DNA of 64,000 nt from Leisingera coralii (GTDB lineage Bacteria > Pseudomonadota > Alphaproteobacteria > Rhodobacterales > Rhodobacteraceae). Below are positions 59,241 to 64,000 of this stretch, piece after piece; the stretch's first letter is position 1; each line of letters opens with the position of its first letter. Location: positions 1 to 64,000 of the forward strand of contig NZ_JBHUPT010000060.1 of NCBI RefSeq assembly GCF_049056525.1, read 5' to 3'. Both the position numbers and the translations under genes were made by a program. The notes beneath the pieces were generated by a model that was not told where the DNA came from, did not search any database, and saw only the letters and a list, made by a program, of their open reading frames with translations.

Positions 59241-61644
59241 CACCATCCGCACCACACAGGTTGCCATCATCGGCGGCGGTATCATGGGGGTTGCCGCCCA
59301 ATTCCAGCTGGCCGAGAACGGCTGGACGGATACGATCCTGTTTGAAAAGGCGGAGCTTACTTCCGGCTCCACCTGGCACGCGGCGGGGCAAATTGCCCAT
59401 GCGGTGGGCTCGCGCCTGATGGGCTGGATCAACAAGACCTCGATCGAGACCTACAAGCGGGTCGAGAAGGAAACCGGCCAATCTATCGGCTGGCATGAAG
59501 TTGGCGGCTTCCGTATCGCCACCACGGATGATGAGGTCGACTGGATGAAGTCGATCATGGGCGTCGGCAAGCTGCTGGATTTGCCGATGGATCTGGCCGG
59601 CCCGGAAGAGGTCGCCCGGGTGAATCCCTTCTACAAGGTGGACGGCGTCAAGGCAGCGGTGCGCACCTATGAGGACGGCCATATCGACCCATCCTCCGTT
59701 ACCATGGCGCTGGCCGCTGCGACCCGCGCACGGGGGGCAAAAATAGAGCGCCGCAACCAGGTTCTGGGAGCCTCCCGCAAAGGCGGTATGTGGCTCCTGC
59801 GCACGGCAAAGGGTGATGTGCTGGCCGAGCATGTGGTGATTGCTGCGGGCTCCTATTCCAACCAGGTGGGTGAGTGGTTCGGGCTAAAGATCCCGTCTGT
59901 TTCCTGTCTTCACCACTATCTGGTGACAGACACGGTGCCCGAGTTCCTTGATCGCCCCGAGCTGCCGGTGATGCGCGACAACGCCTATGGAGGCTATATC
60001 CGCCAAGAACAGAAATCCGGCCTCATCGGCATCTACGAGGGCCATGTCTGCCCCACGGTCTGGGAGATGCCGGAAGGCGCGCCCTGGGCCGCGGAGAATG
60101 AGTTGTTCGAGGCGGATTACGACTCGATTGGCGACTTCCTGATGGTGGCCTTCGGCAAGATGCCGGTGCTGGCCAATCTGGGCATCAAACGCGTGGTGCG
60201 CGGAGCGATTACTCATACACCGGATGGCGGTATGCTGGTGGGCCCAAGCGGTGCGCCAAATGTCTGGCTGTCCTGCGGCTCCTCCATCGGCCTCGCCTGG
60301 GGCGGCGGCGCGGGCAAGGTGCTGGCGGACTGGATGGTCCATGGCGCAGCGGAGATCAACACCCGCGGGTTTGATCCCCGCCGCTATGGCAATTTCGCGT
60401 CGGATCATTTCATAGTGGAGCGCACCAAGGATGAGTTCATGCGCCGCCATGACACCCCCTGCCCCGGCAAGCAGTTCAAGAGCCTGCGGCCGCTGAACCG
60501 CCACCCGCTTTATGGCCGGCTGGCCGCCAAAGGCGCGGTGTTCGGCGAGGTCTCAGGCTGGGAGCGGCCGCGGTATTTCGGCGAGGTTGGCGAGGTGGAA
60601 CAGATCGGCTGGGGCCACCAGCCCTGGCACGCCAACGCAATGGCGGAGGCCAAGGCGACGCGGGCGGCGGCGGGCGTCATCGACCTCTGCGCCTTTGCCC
60701 AGTTCGAGATCACCGGCAAGGACGCGGGTGCGCTCCTGGACCGGCTGTCGGCCAACAGGATCCCGTCCCGCGACGGGCGGATCAGCCTCAATCATCTGCT
60801 GACAGAGAAAGGCCGGTTCGAGACCGAGATCACCATCTGGCGCATTGCTGGGGACCGCTATTTCACCGGCTCGCCCATCGCCCGCGCCAACCCGGATTTC
60901 GACTGGATCAAGTCGCACATCCGCGATGGCGAAGACGTGCAGATGATCAATCGGACCCAGGACTGGGGGATGCTGGCACTCTCCGGCCCGGCCTCGCGCC
61001 GGATCCTGGCGGAGCTGACTGAGAAGGACCTTGCGAACCAAGCCTTCCCTTGGCTGTCCGGGCAGGAGATTACCGTGGCGGACATTCCCTGTTACGCCCT
61101 GCGCGTTTCCTTCGTGGGAGAGCTTGGCTGGGAACTGCACGCGCCGCTGGAGCATACCGGCGAACTCTATGACGCGCTGTTTGCCGCCGGGGAGAAGCAC
61201 GGGCTGACCGATCTAGGCTCCTATGCCTTCAACGGGATGCGGATGGAGAAGGCCTACCGTGCATCAGGCGAACTGACCACCGATGTCGGGCCGCTCGACG
61301 TAGGGCTGGAGCGGTTTGTGGCGGCGGAGGGCCGGGACTTCCTGGGCAAGGAGGCTTTGCTGGCGCGTGATCCAGGCTGGGAGCTGTTCTACGCCGAACT
61401 CCACGCAGACGGGATCGACATCCACGGCGGCGAGCCAGTGCTGCTGGCGGGCAATCCGGTCGGCCTGACCACTTCGGGCGGATTCGGTTATACGGTTGGC
61501 AAATCTCTGGGCTGGCTGTTTGTCCGCAAAGGCACCCCGCGCAAAGGCCTCAGCGTGCAGATCCTGAACCAGGAATACCCCGTGACTGTCCACCCGGACG
61601 CTCTGTTTGACCCGCAGAACCTGCGGCCCCGATCCGAGGATTGA
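59233..61644 (+). CDS. FAD/GcvT-type demethylating dehydrogenase 2
   Basis: 803 residues, paralogous to the preceding enzyme: QVAIIGGGIMGV (Gly14, 16, 19), SGSTWHAAGQ with His49, and a GcvT domain from about residue 420 (FNGMRMEKAYRASGELTTD). The start at 59233 is an ATG that overlaps the upstream stop by 8 bases; a TTG at 59227 is less likely. Two successive enzymes of this type could remove two different methyl groups, or act on N-methyl compounds of different size. Methyl carbon would go to methylene-THF. Confidence 0.85.
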   Translation: MTDTIRTTQVAIIGGGIMGVAAQFQLAENGWTDTILFEKAELTSGSTWHAAGQIAHAVGSRLMGWINKTSIETYKRVEKETGQSIGWHEVGGFRIATTDDEVDWMKSIMGVGKLLDLPMDLAGPEEVARVNPFYKVDGVKAAVRTYEDGHIDPSSVTMALAAATRARGAKIERRNQVLGASRKGGMWLLRTAKGDVLAEHVVIAAGSYSNQVGEWFGLKIPSVSCLHHYLVTDTVPEFLDRPELPVMRDNAYGGYIRQEQKSGLIGIYEGHVCPTVWEMPEGAPWAAENELFEADYDSIGDFLMVAFGKMPVLANLGIKRVVRGAITHTPDGGMLVGPSGAPNVWLSCGSSIGLAWGGGAGKVLADWMVHGAAEINTRGFDPRRYGNFASDHFIVERTKDEFMRRHDTPCPGKQFKSLRPLNRHPLYGRLAAKGAVFGEVSGWERPRYFGEVGEVEQIGWGHQPWHANAMAEAKATRAAAGVIDLCAFAQFEITGKDAGALLDRLSANRIPSRDGRISLNHLLTEKGRFETEITIWRIAGDRYFTGSPIARANPDFDWIKSHIRDGEDVQMINRTQDWGMLALSGPASRRILAELTEKDLANQAFPWLSGQEITVADIPCYALRVSFVGELGWELHAPLEHTGELYDALFAAGEKHGLTDLGSYAFNGMRMEKAYRASGELTTDVGPLDVGLERFVAAEGRDFLGKEALLARDPGWELFYAELHADGIDIHGGEPVLLAGNPVGLTTSGGFGYTVGKSLGWLFVRKGTPRKGLSVQILNQEYPVTVHPDALFDPQNLRPRSED

Positions 61645-61648
61645 GACC

Positions 61649-63319
61649 ATGACCACGATCAACGGCGGCGAGGCCGTCTACCGCGTTTTGAAAGCCAATG
61701 GCATCGATACCGTGTTCGGCCTGCTGGGCGGCTCGATGCTGGAACTCTATGACGCGATGTATCAGGGCGGCGAAATCGCCTATGTCGGTGCCCGGGATGA
61801 ACGCGCAGCGGGCCATATGGCGGACTCCTGGGCACGGATGACCGGCAAACCCGGTGTGGTGCTGGGGGCGCAGGCCGGTCCCGGTGTGGTCAATATCGTG
61901 ACGGCGGTGGCTGAGGCGCAGCTGGCCTATTCGCCGCTGGTGGTAATCGCCGGCGCCATCACCCGCGCCGACCAGGGCAAGGACACCTTCCAGGAGGTCG
62001 ACCAAGTGGCGCTGTTTGCGCCGATCTCGAAACGTTCTGTCATGGTCACCGATCCTGCGCGGCTGGCGCCGATGCTGGAGGATGCAATCCGGCTGGCCAA
62101 CTCGGGCCGCCGCGGGCCGGTGGTTTTGCATGTGCCGCGCGACCTGTTTGCCGCCGAAGTCCCTGCTATCGGCCCGAAGCCGGTGAACATCGCACGCCCG
62201 GGGCCTGCGGCACCAGAAGACATCACCGCCATCGCTGCAATGCTCTCAAATGCAAAACGCCCGGTGATCTTTGCCGGCGGCGGGTTCAAATGGGGCAAGG
62301 GGCGCGATGCCCTGACCGCTCTGGCAGAGACGCTGGAGGTGCCGGTGGTGGCCTCGACCGGCCACGCCGATGTGATGCGCCACAGCCATCCGTGGTTTGC
62401 AGGCCAGGCGGGGCCGCGGGGCAACCGGGTGGCCAGCCGCCTCACAAAAGAGGCCGACGTGATGGTGGTGCTGGGCGCGCGGCTGGGGTTCAACTCCACC
62501 TTCCACAGCAACGACTATGTTGGCGCCGACACCCGCATCGCCCATGTGGACATCGACGGCTCCGCCGTGGGCCGCTACTTCCCGGCCGAGATCGCGGTGC
62601 AGGCCGATGCCCGGCTGACGGCCAAGGCGCTGGCCGCAGCGGCCTCGAAACCCTTGGCGGACGCATGGCGGGCAGCGTTCAAGGCCGACATGGAAACCCT
62701 TGCCGCTGAACGCGCGGAGGAAGCGCAGATCGCCACCCTGCCGATGCACCCGCGCCGGGCACTGGCAGAGATCCGCGCGGCATTGCCAGAAAACGCGATT
62801 GTCACCCTGGACACCGGCAACACCTGCCTGCAGGCCGCCGACCGGCTGGCGCATCATGAGCCGATGAGCCTGATCACCCCGCTGGATTTCGGTCTCGTGG
62901 GCTTTGGCCTGGCCGCAGCCATCGGCGCCAAGGCCGCCAGCCCGGACCGCCCGGTTGTGGCAGTGATGGGCGACGGAGCCATCGGCTACACTATGATCGA
63001 AATCCAGACCGCCATTCAGCACAAGCTGCCGATTGTGGTGATCGTGCTCGACAACCAGGCTTGGGGGGCCGAGAAGGCTTATCAGCAGGAATTCTATGGC
63101 GGGCGCCTGCTGGGCGCTGAAATCACCTCGCCGCGCTATGACAAATTCGCCGAGCTTTGCGGCGGCAAGGGCATCTGGGTGGATGGCCCCGGCAAGATGG
63201 GCCCGGCCCTGGAAGCGGCGATTGCCAGCAATGAGACCACCATCATTCAGGCCAGGATCGACCCCGGCGCGCTGATGACGCTGCGCAAGGATCTGTTCAC
63301 AGCGCCGGCAAAGGAGTGA
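61649..63319 (+). CDS. ThDP-dependent enzyme of the acetolactate synthase family
   Basis: 556 residues. Glu51 in ARDERAAGHMADSWARM is the ThDP-activating residue, and MGDGAIGYTMIEIQTA...LDNQAWG is the cofactor-binding motif. The start at 61649 follows a GAGGA site right after the previous stop. The family includes acetolactate synthases, 2-oxo acid decarboxylases and aldehyde lyases. In this operon it could decarboxylate or cleave a 2-oxo acid that results from transamination. It is not closely similar to the AruI-like enzyme at 24804. Confidence 0.82.
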   Translation: MTTINGGEAVYRVLKANGIDTVFGLLGGSMLELYDAMYQGGEIAYVGARDERAAGHMADSWARMTGKPGVVLGAQAGPGVVNIVTAVAEAQLAYSPLVVIAGAITRADQGKDTFQEVDQVALFAPISKRSVMVTDPARLAPMLEDAIRLANSGRRGPVVLHVPRDLFAAEVPAIGPKPVNIARPGPAAPEDITAIAAMLSNAKRPVIFAGGGFKWGKGRDALTALAETLEVPVVASTGHADVMRHSHPWFAGQAGPRGNRVASRLTKEADVMVVLGARLGFNSTFHSNDYVGADTRIAHVDIDGSAVGRYFPAEIAVQADARLTAKALAAAASKPLADAWRAAFKADMETLAAERAEEAQIATLPMHPRRALAEIRAALPENAIVTLDTGNTCLQAADRLAHHEPMSLITPLDFGLVGFGLAAAIGAKAASPDRPVVAVMGDGAIGYTMIEIQTAIQHKLPIVVIVLDNQAWGAEKAYQQEFYGGRLLGAEITSPRYDKFAELCGGKGIWVDGPGKMGPALEAAIASNETTIIQARIDPGALMTLRKDLFTAPAKE

Positions 63320-63323
63320 GCCC

Positions 63324-64000
63324 ATGACAACCTGGGACACGATCATCATCGGGGCCGGCAACGCCGCGTTCTGTGCCGCCCATGCCGCGCGGGAAAAGGG
63401 AGCAACCGTGCTGATGCTGGAATGCGCGCCCGAGGCGGAAAACGGCGGTAACTCGCGCTATACCGCGGGCGCCATACGCTTCGCCTATGGCGGCGCGGAC
63501 GATATCCGCGCGCTCTGCCCGGACCTTTCGGAAGAGCAGATCGCCATCACCGATTTCGGCACCTATACCGAGGGGCAGTTCTTCGACGATATGTTCCGAG
63601 TCACCCGCTTCCGCACCGATCCGGCCCTGTGCGAGCGGCTGGTGACCACCTCGCGCGACACCATGCACTGGATGCGCGGCAAGGGCATCCGCTTCATGCC
63701 GATCTACGGCCGGCAGGCGTTCAAGGTCGATGGGCGGTTCAAATTCTGGGGCGGGCTGACGCTTGAGGCTTGGGGCGGCGGCCCCGGCCTGGTGGATGCC
63801 CACACCGAAATCGCCAAAGCCAGCGGTGTGGAAATCCGCTATGAAACCCGCGCAGTGGAGATTTTGACCGACGGCTATGCCGTGACTGGCGTCAAGGTCC
63901 GTCACAAGGGCGACCTTCAGGATCTACACTCAAAGTCCGTGGTGATTGCCTCGGGCGGCTTCCAGGCCAGCCCGGAAATGCGCACCCGCTACCTCGGCCC
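63324..64000 (+). CDS. FAD-dependent dehydrogenase, TcuA/fumarate-reductase-like (cut by window end)
   Basis: The first 225 residues of a flavoprotein that continues beyond the window. The N-terminal IIIGAGNAAFCAAHAAREKG is the FAD dinucleotide fold and ENGGNSRYTAGAIRFAYGG is the second FAD contact typical of the succinate dehydrogenase/fumarate reductase flavoprotein group. The pattern is close to tricarballylate dehydrogenase TcuA. An AGGAG site overlapping the upstream stop supports the start. It would oxidise a C-C bond to a double bond in a di- or tricarboxylate, or related molecule. It belongs to the same operon as the demethylases. Confidence 0.78.
   Translation, partial: MTTWDTIIIGAGNAAFCAAHAAREKGATVLMLECAPEAENGGNSRYTAGAIRFAYGGADDIRALCPDLSEEQIAITDFGTYTEGQFFDDMFRVTRFRTDPALCERLVTTSRDTMHWMRGKGIRFMPIYGRQAFKVDGRFKFWGGLTLEAWGGGPGLVDAHTEIAKASGVEIRYETRAVEILTDGYAVTGVKVRHKGDLQDLHSKSVVIASGGFQASPEMRTRYLG

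Noticed and set aside
1..64000. CRISPR arrays, rRNA genes, replication origin or riboswitches
   Set aside because: I saw no regularly spaced direct repeats, no rRNA-like sequence, no DnaA/iteron cluster and no aptamer pattern that I could defend (SAM-II, glycine and cobalamin types were considered because of the methyl metabolism).

Overview
The window is high-GC DNA from an alphaproteobacterium, most likely the marine Roseobacter group (Rhodobacteraceae, a Leisingera/Phaeobacter/Ruegeria-like organism). This is inferred from gene content, not from a marker gene: a Paracoccus-style nos gene order, a DMSP demethylase-like gene, choline-sulfatase with a betaine-type ABC transporter, TauABC-like uptake, and non-pyrrolysine MttB proteins next to FAD/GcvT demethylases. 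Almost the whole window is accessory catabolism of small methylated or nitrogen- and sulfur-containing osmolytes, with a nitrous-oxide respiration cluster in the middle.

Layout. 1-120: start of a Tat-exported solute-binding protein. 0.6-11.5 kb: two paralogous LysR regulators bracket an MttB-family methyltransferase, a dimethylglycine/sarcosine-dehydrogenase-like FAD/GcvT enzyme, a TauABC-like ABC transporter whose permease carries an unusual extra domain, and a HisD paralogue of the HpsN type. 11.5-19.7 kb: nosCRZDFYL on the minus strand with an FNR/NnrR-like box; nosX is absent. 19.8-27.2 kb: a basic amino-acid ABC transporter diverges from tetR-aruH-aruI-ddaH, a module for arginine and methylated arginine. 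27.3-27.9 kb: decayed IS3 transposase. 28.1-33.6 kb: choline-sulfatase, a betaine/choline-type ABC transporter and a LysR. 33.6-34.1 kb: DUF2165 membrane protein. 34.2-41.0 kb: a tightly coupled operon of unrecognised purpose (GATase-like protein, creatininase-family protein, cytosine-deaminase-type amidohydrolase, FAD-linked oxidase, TauD-type dioxygenase, peptide-type binding protein), divergent from a RidA-family gene across a 10-bp perfect inverted repeat.

41.7-44.0 kb is a graveyard of phage or island pieces (Eco57I/PglX-like methylase fragment, ParB-methylase fragment, DUF6362, DUF2924, serine recombinase) beside the 3' end of a tRNA-Ser(GCU). 44.5-49.3 kb: AMP-binding ligase, enoyl-CoA hydratase, OsmC, DmdA-like demethylase and an Lrp regulator. 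49.6-50.7 kb: IS5 and IS3 debris. 50.7-52.3 kb: a methylene-THF reductase with its MTHFR_C partner, followed at once by a recombinase C-terminus.

52.9-64.0 kb: a LysR divergent from a six-gene run (MttB, class III aminotransferase, two FAD/GcvT demethylases, a ThDP enzyme, a TcuA-like flavoprotein) that leaves the window.

A common thread is transfer of methyl groups to tetrahydrofolate: three FAD/GcvT proteins, the DmdA-like protein and possibly the two MttB proteins would feed one-carbon units that the MTHFR pair could oxidise. The two best candidates for undescribed chemistry are the 34-41 kb creatininase/deaminase/dioxygenase operon and the 53.9-64 kb MttB/aminotransferase/demethylase operon. 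Substrates for both are inference only.
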